NCBI GenBank assembly: GCA_937967285.1
Contig: CALBSU010000520.1
Span: forward strand, 1-33,406
DNA: 33,406 nt
Reading direction: 5' to 3'
Origin: an uncultured Acidobacteriota bacterium
GTDB taxonomy: Bacteria; Acidobacteriota; Blastocatellia; RBC074
The notes beneath the pieces are model-generated. The model saw nothing but the letters and a program-made list of their open reading frames with translations. It was not told the DNA's origin and did not search any database. Made by a program: the position numbers and the translations under genes. This document shows positions 17,247 through 27,738 of this stretch, in pieces. Position 1 is the stretch's first letter, and the number at the start of each line of letters is the position of its first letter.

Positions 17247-18646
17247 ACTTTCAAGCATCGGAGAACCTGAACGATCCGCGGGTTTCTATCAGGAAGCTGC
17301 GCGAATATCCGGAAGCCGGTTCCGATCAGGGACAGGTCGGGCGCGCGATAGCCGGCGCGGCGGCGGATCTCGGCCTGGCGGACGACTCACGCGGCATGTT
17401 CGGCGGGATCGTACCTCGCGGAGCTCGCGTGCTGGTCAAGCCCAATCTGGTGCTGCACCGGAACGAAGGCCCGTGGGGAATGGACCCGCTGGTCACGCAC
17501 CCGTCGATCATCCGATCGATCGTCGACGGCATTCTACAGGCCGATCCGGCGGAGGTGATTGTCGGTGATGCCCCGCTTCAGGGATGCGATTTCGAACACC
17601 TGCTCAGCGAGACGGGTCTGGGCGACTGGGCCGATCGAACCGCCCGGAACGACGCGAGATTCAGGGGAATCCGCGATTTCAGAAGGACGACCTGCGTCTT
17701 CGTCGACGGCGTCCGCCAGGCGGAGGAGAACCTTCAGTCCGAGGATCGATTCATTCTCTTCGATCTCGGCAGCGAGAGCCTGCTCGAACCTATCTCGGAC
17801 CGGGAAGATCGCTTCCGGGTGACCTGCTACGATCCGCGGCTTCTGGCGCGCACTCACGCCCCGGGGCGCCATCAGTATCTCGTGGCGAAAGAGATCATCG
17901 AGGCTGATGTCATTTTCAATCTGCCGAAACTGAAGACGCACAAGAAGGCGGGGATCACCTGCGCCCTCAAGAACCTGATCGGGATCAACGGCAACAAGGA
18001 GTACCTGCCGCATCACAGAATCGGCGGAGCGGGGTCTGGAGGCGACTGTTATCCGGATGCCAGTATCTTCAAGCGCGCGCTCGAGTTCACGTCCGACCGC
18101 CAGAATATGTCGACTTCGAGGGTCATGGCCAGATTCTGGCACGACGTCAGCAGGCCGTTCACAAAGGCCTTGAGTATCTCGGGTGATCGACTGGGCATCG
18201 AAGGATCATGGTCCGGCAACGATACGATCTGGCGGACGTGCCTCGACCTCAACCGCATCCTTTTATATGGTCGCGTCGACGGCACGATGGCCGATACCCC
18301 CCAGCGCAGCGTCGTTCATTTCGCCGATGCGGTGATTGCCGGCCAGGGTGACGGGCCGTTATCGCCTCAACCGCTGCCTCTCGGAATGATTGTCGCGGGG
18401 CGCAATGCGGCGGCGGTCGACTGGGTCGGTTCTCAACTGCTCCAGTACGACCCGTTGCGGATTCCGATCGTCAGACAGGCGTTCACTGAATTCAACTGGC
18501 CGGTCGCCTCATTCTCGCCGGATCGAATAACGCTCTCGGGAGATCTCGGCGCCGGTCTGGCCGGGAAGGAAGGTGCTCACAATGTCATTCACCCGCTTGG
18601 CTGGCTTGATGCCGCATATGTCAAGCCGGTTTCAAGCGGCGACTGA
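17243..18646 (+). CDS. DUF362 domain protein without an iron-sulfur motif
   Basis: This 467-residue protein matches DUF362: KPNLVLHRNEGPWGMDPLVTHP, then VIVGDAPLQG, and the segment VIFNLPKLKTHKKAGIT followed by CALKNLIGINGNKEYLPHH. Many DUF362 proteins carry 4Fe-4S ferredoxin motifs; I see no CxxCxxC here, so this copy looks cofactor-poor. DUF362 function is poorly known, though family members occur in EPS loci and next to ligases. The start codon ATG 17243 overlaps the CapK-type stop, with GGAGGC just upstream, which indicates translational coupling. A longer in-frame reading from 16967 would overlap the upstream gene and is rejected. Possible roles are redox chemistry, or a transfer or processing step for the CapK product. 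Confidence 0.82.
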   Translation: MNFQASENLNDPRVSIRKLREYPEAGSDQGQVGRAIAGAAADLGLADDSRGMFGGIVPRGARVLVKPNLVLHRNEGPWGMDPLVTHPSIIRSIVDGILQADPAEVIVGDAPLQGCDFEHLLSETGLGDWADRTARNDARFRGIRDFRRTTCVFVDGVRQAEENLQSEDRFILFDLGSESLLEPISDREDRFRVTCYDPRLLARTHAPGRHQYLVAKEIIEADVIFNLPKLKTHKKAGITCALKNLIGINGNKEYLPHHRIGGAGSGGDCYPDASIFKRALEFTSDRQNMSTSRVMARFWHDVSRPFTKALSISGDRLGIEGSWSGNDTIWRTCLDLNRILLYGRVDGTMADTPQRSVVHFADAVIAGQGDGPLSPQPLPLGMIVAGRNAAAVDWVGSQLLQYDPLRIPIVRQAFTEFNWPVASFSPDRITLSGDLGAGLAGKEGAHNVIHPLGWLDAAYVKPVSSGD

Positions 18647-18708
18647 TTCGCAGTCGTCGAAAATCTGATCTCCTCACAGAGGTTATGCCTGAAAGGTCTG
18701 ATTAAGAG

Positions 18709-19884
18709 ATGAAACGAAAAGTTCTGCAATTGCTTGGTAATCTGCACATGTCCGGCGGTTCCGAACGCCAGGCTGCACAGCTCTCCAGGTTGCTGCACCA
18801 CGATCCTCGTTACGAAGTCTTTGTCGCCTGTCTCGACCCGAGCGGAGACTGGGGAAAAGAGCTGAACAGCATCGGAATCGAGGAGGTTCCATCCTTCAAA
18901 TTCTACAGCTTTTACAGCGTCGGCTTCGTCAGGCAGCTCCTCAGGTTCGTCCGGTTCCTGAAGGCGAGAAATATAGACATCGTGCAGACGCATGATTTTT
19001 ACACGAATGTTTTCGGGATGGCCGGAGCCACGCTGGCCGGTGTCAACGTGCGTATCGCCTCGAAACGTGAGACCCACGGATGGAGAACCCCGGCGCAGAA
19101 CTTCGTCGAGAAGTGCTCCTACAGGCTGGCGCACAGGATTCTGGTCAACGCCGATGCGGTCAGGCGATACCTCATACAATCCGGCGTGGACAACGAGAAG
19201 ATATTCGTGGTCTACAACGGGCTCGATCTTAAACGAGTCGAGACGCCGCTTACCCGCGATGAAGTGATCCGGTTGCTGAATCTGCCGCTCGAAGCCGGCG
19301 GACGGTACGTCACGATCGTTGCCAACATGCTCCATCCGGTGAAGGACCAGGAGACCTTTCTCAAGGCGGCGCAGATCGTCCGGGACTCAGTGCCGGATGC
19401 CAGGTTCATCATCGCCGGCCATGGACCGCTGGAGGACCGGTACCGGGATCTGGCTTCGGAACTCGGCATATCGAATGAAGTCATCTTCGCAGGCGTTTGC
19501 GAGAACATCGCGGAATTGCTCTCGATCTCGGAAGTCTGCGTGCTCAGCTCGCGGGCCGAAGGATTCTCGAACGCTCTGCTCGAGTATATGGGGGCCGGAA
19601 AACCTGTCGTTGCGACGGATGTCGGAGGCGCCGGGGAGTCCGTGATCGAGGGCGAAACCGGTTTTCTTGTCCGCCCCGGTGATTTCAGAAGGATGGGGGC
19701 GCGGATCGTAGAGCTACTTCAGAATCCTGAACGCGCCCGCAGGATGGGCAATCTGGGACGCAAGGTAGTCGAAAGAAAATTTTCGATCGATGCGCAACTG
19801 GAGACCATGAGCCGCTTTTATGAGAAGTTGCTGAACGGCGCCGGCTCCGCCGAGATCGAAAGTGTCGAGACTGTGATCAGATGA
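18709..19884 (+). CDS. Glycosyltransferase, family GT4 (first of three)
   Basis: This 391-residue cytoplasmic protein has the two-domain GT-B fold of GT4 retaining glycosyltransferases. The N-terminal acceptor domain starts KVLQLLGNLHMSGGSERQAA with the Gly-Gly-Ser-Glu loop. The C-terminal donor domain shows YVTIVANMLHPVKDQ, the FIIAGHGPLED strand and the E-x7-E motif in SSRAEGFSNALLEYMGAGKP, followed by VVATDVGG. It should use a nucleotide sugar to extend the lipid-linked repeat unit. A 62-base gap separates it from the DUF362 gene. The next glycosyltransferase overlaps its stop by four bases. Confidence 0.88.
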   Translation: MKRKVLQLLGNLHMSGGSERQAAQLSRLLHHDPRYEVFVACLDPSGDWGKELNSIGIEEVPSFKFYSFYSVGFVRQLLRFVRFLKARNIDIVQTHDFYTNVFGMAGATLAGVNVRIASKRETHGWRTPAQNFVEKCSYRLAHRILVNADAVRRYLIQSGVDNEKIFVVYNGLDLKRVETPLTRDEVIRLLNLPLEAGGRYVTIVANMLHPVKDQETFLKAAQIVRDSVPDARFIIAGHGPLEDRYRDLASELGISNEVIFAGVCENIAELLSISEVCVLSSRAEGFSNALLEYMGAGKPVVATDVGGAGESVIEGETGFLVRPGDFRRMGARIVELLQNPERARRMGNLGRKVVERKFSIDAQLETMSRFYEKLLNGAGSAEIESVETVIR

Positions 19885-20975
19885 AATTAGTGCTTTTAGG
19901 CCCATATCCGCCGCCTCACGGCGGCGTGCAGACCAACCTGGTGGCGATACGCAAACATCATCTCGCCACGGGCGGGGACTGCCGGGTCGTCAATCTGACG
20001 AGGCACCGGCAGCCGGACGGCGACGGAATCTTTTATCCCGAGAGCCCGTGGCAGGTCGTACGGCTGTTGATGCGGCTCCGCGCGGACATCATTCACATGC
20101 ATATCGGAGGCGACCTGTCGCGGCGCCTCGTGCTGCTCGGATTGCTGTGTACGCTGCTTCCCGGACGCAAGACCGTTCTGACATTTCATTCCGGCGGATA
20201 TCCGGATTCGGAGGCAGGGAAGACGGCCGGGCCGGCGACATTGAGGGGGATCGCGCTCAGAAGGTTCGACGCCCTGATCGGCGTGAATCAGCAACTGGTC
20301 GATCTTTTCCGCAAGTTCGGCGTTCCGGCATCGAGGATCAGGCTGATCCGTCCGCATCAAATCAGCACCGGGGATTTCAATGCGCCGCTCCCGGCGGATC
20401 TCGCCGATTTCATCTCCGCGCACGATCCCTGCATCCTGACCGTCAGCGGTCTCGAACCTGAGTACGAGGTCCCGCTTCAGATCGATGCGCTCGGATCGGT
20501 CCGCCGGAAGTATCCCGATGCCGGGCTGGTGGTCATCGGATCGGGCAGCCTCGAGGACGAGATACGGGCGTACGCCGGCAGCAGGGAGTACGCATCGCAC
20601 ATCAGGTTGTGCGGGGACTTGCCGCATTCGGTCACTCTGCGCACCATCAGGGAATGCCGGCTGTTTCTGCGCACCACGAGATATGACGGAGACTCGATCT
20701 CTGTCAGGGAAGCGCTGTTCTCAGGGACGCCGGTGATCGCCACCGACAACGGCATGCGCCCGGAGGGCGTGCATCTCATCCCGGCGCCGGATCACGAAGA
20801 GCTGCTCAAAGCGATCGAGCGGGTTCTCGAATGCGGCGCATCAGCCGGAGCCTCAACGGAATCCGGCGAAGACAATATCGCGGAGGTTTTCGATCTTTAC
20901 CGGCAACTGCTTGATCCGAATATCGATTTGGAGTCGGGGGCGCGACTGGAACCGGAATTCGCCGACAAGCAATGA
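19881..20975 (+). CDS. Glycosyltransferase, family GT4-like (second of three)
   Basis: This 364-residue protein has a GT-B fold. Its N terminus, KLVLLGPYPPPHGGVQTNL, has the Gly-Gly loop of GT4 enzymes, and the donor domain contains CILTVSGLEPEYEV, LVVIGSGSLEDEI, LCGDLPHSV and YDGDSISVREALFSGTPVIATDNG. In the E-x7-E position the first acidic residue looks like Asp in DGDSISVRE. It starts at an ATGA overlap with the previous GT4 gene, so their expression is probably coupled. The C-terminal tail (about 320-364) is low in similarity to the family and rich in acidic residues. Sugar specificity is unknown. Confidence 0.83.
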   Translation: MKLVLLGPYPPPHGGVQTNLVAIRKHHLATGGDCRVVNLTRHRQPDGDGIFYPESPWQVVRLLMRLRADIIHMHIGGDLSRRLVLLGLLCTLLPGRKTVLTFHSGGYPDSEAGKTAGPATLRGIALRRFDALIGVNQQLVDLFRKFGVPASRIRLIRPHQISTGDFNAPLPADLADFISAHDPCILTVSGLEPEYEVPLQIDALGSVRRKYPDAGLVVIGSGSLEDEIRAYAGSREYASHIRLCGDLPHSVTLRTIRECRLFLRTTRYDGDSISVREALFSGTPVIATDNGMRPEGVHLIPAPDHEELLKAIERVLECGASAGASTESGEDNIAEVFDLYRQLLDPNIDLESGARLEPEFADKQ

Positions 20976-20992
20976 AGAGCGATAAGTGATCT

Positions 20993-22954
<1,962 letters not shown>

Positions 22955-22961
22955 ACAGACG

Positions 22962-24212
22962 ATGAGAATACTGTGGGTCAAAGCGGGAAAGCTGCTGCCG
23001 GTCGATACCGGCGGCAAAATCCGCTCATACAATATTATGCGCCGGCTTTCGGAACGGCACGAACTGACCTTCCTGTCGTATTACGGCGGTAAGCGCGACG
23101 TGGATTACGAGCGCGAAATCCGCGAGCAGATGCCGGGCGCCCTTGTCGTCTACACCGCCGCGCGTGATGAAACGACTCTCGACCGCATGATCGAATACGC
23201 GCGCAGGCTGCCAGCGGCGGCGCCGTTCGGCGTGACCAAATTCACCTCGCCGGAGATCGGTCGAATGCTGGATGAGATGCTCAATAACGGTTCGTTCGAT
23301 GTCGCCGTCTGCGACTTCCTCGGCCCGACGCTCAATTTTCCGACCGCGCGCCGAACGCCCGTCGTCCTGTTTCAGCACAATATCGAATCGATGCTCTGGC
23401 AGCGACACGCCCGTCACGCGTCCAATCCGGTCAAGCGCGTGGCATGGAAGATAGAGGCGTTCAAGATGCTGAGGTATGAGCGTGCGGCGATCGGGCGGTT
23501 CGATCACGTGATCGCCGTTTCAGACTTTGACATGAAGATGATGCAGGAGCTGAATCCGAGCGTCAGCATCGGCGTCGTGCCCACGGGAGTGGATCTGGAA
23601 CAGTACCGCGGATCCGCCGGCGAGAGCCCGTCGTCGCAGACGGTCGTATTTCTCGGGTCGATGGACTGGGAGGCGAATATCGACGGGATGACCTGGTTCT
23701 GCGGCGAGATCTGGCCGCTGATCAAACAGGCTGTTCCGGTATCGAAGTTGCAGATTGTCGGCAGAAACCCCGATTCACGGATACGGAATCTCGAATCATC
23801 GGACATCGAGGTGACCGGGCGCGTCGAATCGGTCGTCGGATACCTGCGTGAAGCGGCTGTTTTCATTGTGCCGCTGCGGATCGGCGGAGGCACCCGACTG
23901 AAGATCTACGAGGCGATGGCGATGCGCAAGGCTGTCGTCTCGACGACCGTCGGGGCCGAGGGGCTGGATGTCGAGCACGGACGGGATATTCTGCTGGCTG
24001 ACGATCCGCAATCCTTCGCCGGCAGCGTGATCGATCTGCTGACCGACCGGCCGCGGCGGATGCTGCTCGAACAGGCCGCCGCCGATAAGGCCGCGCGCTA
24101 TGACTGGGCGGTAGTTACCGACAGGTTCGAGGAGGCGCTCAGGCAGACTGCGTTCGGACCGCAATATTCGGGCGAGGTAATCGAAGGCGCGGCGCTGACG
24201 ACTGAAGCGTAG
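22962..24212 (+). CDS. Glycosyltransferase, GT4 (PEP-CTERM-associated type)
   Basis: This 416-residue GT-B protein starts RILWVKAGKLLPVDTGGKIR, with a conserved N-terminal loop that I associate with the PEP-CTERM-system sugar transferases (TIGR03087-like). It continues with VLFQHNIESMLW and a donor domain showing VVFLGSMDWEANIDGM, then VPLRIGGGTRLKIYEAMAM and KAVVSTTVGAEGL. The Arg/Gly/Thr/Glu set in GGGTRLKIYEA stands in the usual E-x7-E position. ATG 22962 is chosen because the family start begins there; an in-frame GTG at 22911 would overlap the amidotransferase. The GGGAG site is 12 bases upstream, longer than ideal. It is the third GT4 enzyme of the locus. Confidence 0.86.
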   Translation: MRILWVKAGKLLPVDTGGKIRSYNIMRRLSERHELTFLSYYGGKRDVDYEREIREQMPGALVVYTAARDETTLDRMIEYARRLPAAAPFGVTKFTSPEIGRMLDEMLNNGSFDVAVCDFLGPTLNFPTARRTPVVLFQHNIESMLWQRHARHASNPVKRVAWKIEAFKMLRYERAAIGRFDHVIAVSDFDMKMMQELNPSVSIGVVPTGVDLEQYRGSAGESPSSQTVVFLGSMDWEANIDGMTWFCGEIWPLIKQAVPVSKLQIVGRNPDSRIRNLESSDIEVTGRVESVVGYLREAAVFIVPLRIGGGTRLKIYEAMAMRKAVVSTTVGAEGLDVEHGRDILLADDPQSFAGSVIDLLTDRPRRMLLEQAAADKAARYDWAVVTDRFEEALRQTAFGPQYSGEVIEGAALTTEA

Positions 24213-24221
24213 GGACAAGGC

Positions 24222-25055
24222 ATGCAGAATGTCAGTGAAAAAATCCGTGCGATATCGCTCATCTATCATGATGTGGTCGATCCCAAATCGCACGAAATGA
24301 GCGGGTTTCCCGGAGCGGACGCGGCCGCCTACAAGCTGTCTCCACGGCAGTTCGAATCGCACATCAATATGATTGCGGGAGCGGTCGGCGGACGTCCGCT
24401 GCTCGTTCATGAGCTGTCGCGGATCGAGCGATCCCCGTCTGGCGCGCTTCCCTGGATGATCAGTTTCGACGACGGTGGTGAGAGCTCTCATTCCAGGATC
24501 GCCGATCTGCTGGAACGCTCCGGGTGGCGGGGGCATTTCTTCATCGCCACCGATTACATCGGCAGTCGGGGCTTTATGTCTCGCGAACAGATTCGTGATC
24601 TTCACCGGCGGGGGCATCTCATCGGATCGCACTCCTGCTCGCACCCGTTGCGATTCGCGTCGCAACCGGCGCAGGTCATCGAAAGGGAGTGGCGCGAGAG
24701 CGTCGGCATACTTTCGGACCTGCTCGGTGAACGCGTCACCTGCGCCTCGATACCCGGAGGGCAGTACTCGAAGCATGTTGCGGAAATCGCAAGCGCGTCA
24801 GGCATCGATGCGCTGTTTACCTCCGAACCGAAATCTTCGATCTCGGATATCGGAGGCTGTCGAGTGATCGGCAGATATTCGATCCAGCGCTGGACGCCGC
24901 CGGCGATCGCCGCGGCGATCGCGTCGGGGCGACTGCTGCCGAGATACAGGCAGTTGTTCTGGTGGGATTTTAAAAAGATAGTCAAGAAACTGGGCGGCAA
25001 TCACTACCTCAGATTGAGGCAGAGACTGATGGGAGAGATGGATCACGGTTATTGA
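24222..25055 (+). CDS. Second NodB-type polysaccharide deacetylase
   Basis: This 277-residue protein has carbohydrate esterase 4 motifs: ISLIYHDVVD (11-20), SFDDGG with Asp83-Asp84, and H137-SCS-H141 followed by Pro. It is shorter than the deacetylase at 5864-6901 because it lacks that protein's long central insert, so the two probably act on different groups or at different steps. No signal peptide is visible. It lies between the third GT4 gene and the secreted beta-helix gene and has AAGG nine bases before its ATG. Removing N-acetyl groups from the EPS is the expected reaction; the target sugar is unknown. Confidence 0.85.
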   Translation: MQNVSEKIRAISLIYHDVVDPKSHEMSGFPGADAAAYKLSPRQFESHINMIAGAVGGRPLLVHELSRIERSPSGALPWMISFDDGGESSHSRIADLLERSGWRGHFFIATDYIGSRGFMSREQIRDLHRRGHLIGSHSCSHPLRFASQPAQVIEREWRESVGILSDLLGERVTCASIPGGQYSKHVAEIASASGIDALFTSEPKSSISDIGGCRVIGRYSIQRWTPPAIAAAIASGRLLPRYRQLFWWDFKKIVKKLGGNHYLRLRQRLMGEMDHGY

Positions 25056-25105
25056 TGATTCGACCGCTTCAGGAAACAGAAACAGATTCAGGAGAGGAGC
25101 AGATA

Positions 25106-27502
25106 ATGCGCGAAAGGAGACTGGGAAAAATGTTGCGTCAGGTGCTTATGACCGGACTGCTGGCCGTGATGAGCTGCAGTCTCGGATCGACCCAGGCAGT
25201 CAGCACTCTGACCATGACTGACATCGAGGCGATGTCGAGGCGCAGTTCGCCCGCACAGGCCGGCCAGGTATCCGTGCCCGAACTGCCGAGGGTCATCGTC
25301 AACACCGACTTTGTCCCTCCGACGGGGAATACGATCGATGTGCCCGCCGGCGGAGATTTTCAGGCGGCGCTCAATCAGGCGCAACCTGGCGATACTATCC
25401 GGCTGGCGGCGGGAGCGGTCTATACCGGAAATTTCATACTGCCGGCGAAATCCGGAACCGGCTGGATAGTCATTCGCACCTCCACGCCTGACGCCAGCCT
25501 GCCGCCTCCGGGTACGCGGATCACGCCTGCCGCGGCGGGCCTTCTTCCGAAGATCGTCACACCGAACGTCGGTCCCGCGCTCGAGACGGTCCCCGGCGCC
25601 AACCATTACCGATTCATCGGCGTCGAGGTGGCTCAGGCTGCGGGCGTCACCTACACCTACAGCCTGATAGAACTCGGCAGCGGAAGTCAGGTGTCGCTCG
25701 CCCAGGTGCCGCATCACCTGATCTTCGACAGGGTCTACCTGCACGGCAGCCCGACAACCACGCTGCGTCGCGCGATAGCGCTCAACTCAGCCTGGACGGC
25801 CGTCATCGATTCCTACATCGCCGACTGCCACGAAGTCGGAGCCGACTCTCAGGCCATCGGCGGATGGAACGGCCCGGGCCCCTTCAAGATCGTCAACAAT
25901 TACATGGAAGGCGCCGGCGAAAACTTCATTCTCGGCGGAGCGGACCCCGCGATCCATAACCTGGTCCCTTCGGACATCGAGTTTCGCAGGAACCATTGTT
26001 TCAAGCCGCTCAGCTGGAGGATCGGAGATCCGGGATATGCGGGCATCCCGTGGTCGGTCAAGAACAGCTTCGAACTCAAGAATTCGCAGAGAGTGCTCGT
26101 CGAAGGCAATATCTTCGAGCACAACTGGACGCAGGCGCAGAACGGATACGCGATACTGTTTACGGTCAGGAACCAGGACGGGGCCGCGCCGTGGTCCGTC
26201 GTTCAGGATGTGACCTTCGTCAACAATATCATCCGAAGCGTCGCGGGCGGCTTCAACATGCACGGGACCGACGACCTTCAGCAGAGCCTGCCCAGCCGGC
26301 GCATCAGGATCAGCAACAACCTGCTTATCGACGTCGATGGAGCCCGCTGGACCGGGCCGGGCGTCGCTTTCCAGCTCAACGGCGGCCCTGACGATGTGAT
26401 CATCGAAAACAACACGGTTTTTCAATCCGGAAATCTGATCGCCGCTGCTCCGCCGACGAGCGATGGCTTCATCTATCGCAATAATCTGACCATGCATAAT
26501 GAGTACGGTGTCAAAGGCGACGGACAGGGCACCGGTAACGAGACGATCAACACCTATTTTCCCGGCTCGGTGTTCATGAAGAATGTCCTGATCGGAGGAC
26601 TTTCCAGGCTCTACCCGGCGGACAATTTCTTTCCGGCAACTGTCGATCAGGTCGGCTTCGTCGAATACGCTGCGGGGAATTACCGTCTCTCGGCGGCCAG
26701 CGTTTACAGAAATGCGGGGACCGACGGGCGGGACATCGGCTGCAACCTCGACGAGCTTTTCGCGGCCGTCAACGGGACAGGAAAGATCGCAAATGTTTCA
26801 GCCGCCAGCTATGCGGATTCCGCTATGTCGCCGGAGTCGATTGCGACCGCTTTCGGAACTTCGCTCTCGTCGATGACCGGGGCGGCTCAGTCGTCTCCGC
26901 TGCCAGAGACGCTGGCGGGCGCGGACGTCATCGTTCGCGACAGCTTCTGGGTTGCGAGACCCGCCCCGTTGTTCTTCGTCTCGCCGACACAGTTCAACTT
27001 TCTGATTCCGCCCGGAACCGCAACCGGCATGGCGTCGGTCACGATCAGGAACGGTGAAACCATCACGGCGTCGTCTTACGTTCAGATCGACAATGTGTCT
27101 CCGGGGATATTCACCGCGGATGCGACGGGGCGCGGCCTGCCGGCGGCGCTGATTCTCCGTGTCAAAAGCGACGGCACACAGCAGTACGAGCCGGTCGCCG
27201 TCTTCGATTCAGTGCAGAACAAAATGATCGCCGTTCCCGTCAACGTCTCCGCGAGCGGCGATCAGGTCTATCTGATTCTGTTCGCGACCGGGCTCCGATT
27301 CAGAAGCGGGCTGCCATCCGTCAATGTAACGATCGGGGGGAATTCGTCTCCCGTAACATTCGCCGGCGCCCAGGGCGTGCTTTTCGGACTAGATCAGGTA
27401 AACGCGCTTATCTCTCCGACGCTGGCCGGCAGGGGAGAGGTCGATGTCAATCTGGTAGTCGACGGCGTTGCCGCCAACACCGTCAGGATTTCGATCCAGT
27501 AA
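25106..27502 (+). CDS. Secreted right-handed parallel beta-helix protein with TIGR03437-like C-terminal domain
   Basis: This 798-residue protein has a signal peptide (about 1-30), with a possible lipidation Cys near LAVMSC but a non-ideal box. A parallel beta-helix part (about 75-540) follows, with repeated Asn-rich turns such as RISNNLLIDV, VIIENNTVF and FVNNIIRS, typical of pectate-lyase-like folds. The C-terminal part (about 555-798), from IANVSAASYADSAMSPES onward, resembles the domain abundant in Solibacter-like Acidobacteriota. It may bind, cut or anchor the EPS at the cell surface; catalytic residues could not be assigned with confidence. ATG 25106, preceded by AGGAGAGGAG, is preferred to the in-frame TTG at 25052, which overlaps the previous gene. 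Confidence 0.82.
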   Translation: MRERRLGKMLRQVLMTGLLAVMSCSLGSTQAVSTLTMTDIEAMSRRSSPAQAGQVSVPELPRVIVNTDFVPPTGNTIDVPAGGDFQAALNQAQPGDTIRLAAGAVYTGNFILPAKSGTGWIVIRTSTPDASLPPPGTRITPAAAGLLPKIVTPNVGPALETVPGANHYRFIGVEVAQAAGVTYTYSLIELGSGSQVSLAQVPHHLIFDRVYLHGSPTTTLRRAIALNSAWTAVIDSYIADCHEVGADSQAIGGWNGPGPFKIVNNYMEGAGENFILGGADPAIHNLVPSDIEFRRNHCFKPLSWRIGDPGYAGIPWSVKNSFELKNSQRVLVEGNIFEHNWTQAQNGYAILFTVRNQDGAAPWSVVQDVTFVNNIIRSVAGGFNMHGTDDLQQSLPSRRIRISNNLLIDVDGARWTGPGVAFQLNGGPDDVIIENNTVFQSGNLIAAAPPTSDGFIYRNNLTMHNEYGVKGDGQGTGNETINTYFPGSVFMKNVLIGGLSRLYPADNFFPATVDQVGFVEYAAGNYRLSAASVYRNAGTDGRDIGCNLDELFAAVNGTGKIANVSAASYADSAMSPESIATAFGTSLSSMTGAAQSSPLPETLAGADVIVRDSFWVARPAPLFFVSPTQFNFLIPPGTATGMASVTIRNGETITASSYVQIDNVSPGIFTADATGRGLPAALILRVKSDGTQQYEPVAVFDSVQNKMIAVPVNVSASGDQVYLILFATGLRFRSGLPSVNVTIGGNSSPVTFAGAQGVLFGLDQVNALISPTLAGRGEVDVNLVVDGVAANTVRISIQ

Positions 27503-27522
27503 TGATTTGCACGAATCGTCAC

Positions 27523-27640
27523 CGGGATCAGGAAAATATGGCTGATTGAGAGTTATTAGTTGTTGATGCTGCGAAAAACGATCGGGCATCGAGAATCAGC
27601 CCCTGCTGTAGCGATGGTTGAGGATAAGCATCTGATCCCG
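27523..27640 (+). ncRNA. Possible structured leader RNA before the tailoring block
   Basis: Three nested pairings can form in this gap: CGGGATCAG (27523-27531) with CTGATCCCG (27632-27640), GGCTGATT (27540-27547) with AATCAGCC (27594-27601), and 27563-27570 with 27585-27592 (two wobbles). All are mutually compatible, leaving a 15-base internal loop at 27548-27562 and a terminal loop at 27571-27584. The 236-base gap (27503-27738) is the largest in the locus after the upstream region. No known riboswitch consensus was recognised. Short repeats of this kind also arise by chance in sequence rich in CTGATC, so this is only a candidate. Confidence 0.3.
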
Positions 27641-27738
27641 TGCTGTTATGCTTCGGTACACAATATCGTCCCGGGCCGATGTCTGACCCCGCTTCAGACG
27701 CATCTTTCGAGGCCGAGTCAAAATTGGAGGTAGATGGT

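Noticed and set aside
27640..27738. Upstream extension of the monooxygenase reading frame
   Set aside because: The extra 33 residues have no family likeness, and GGAGG at 27726-27730 is placed for ATG 27739.
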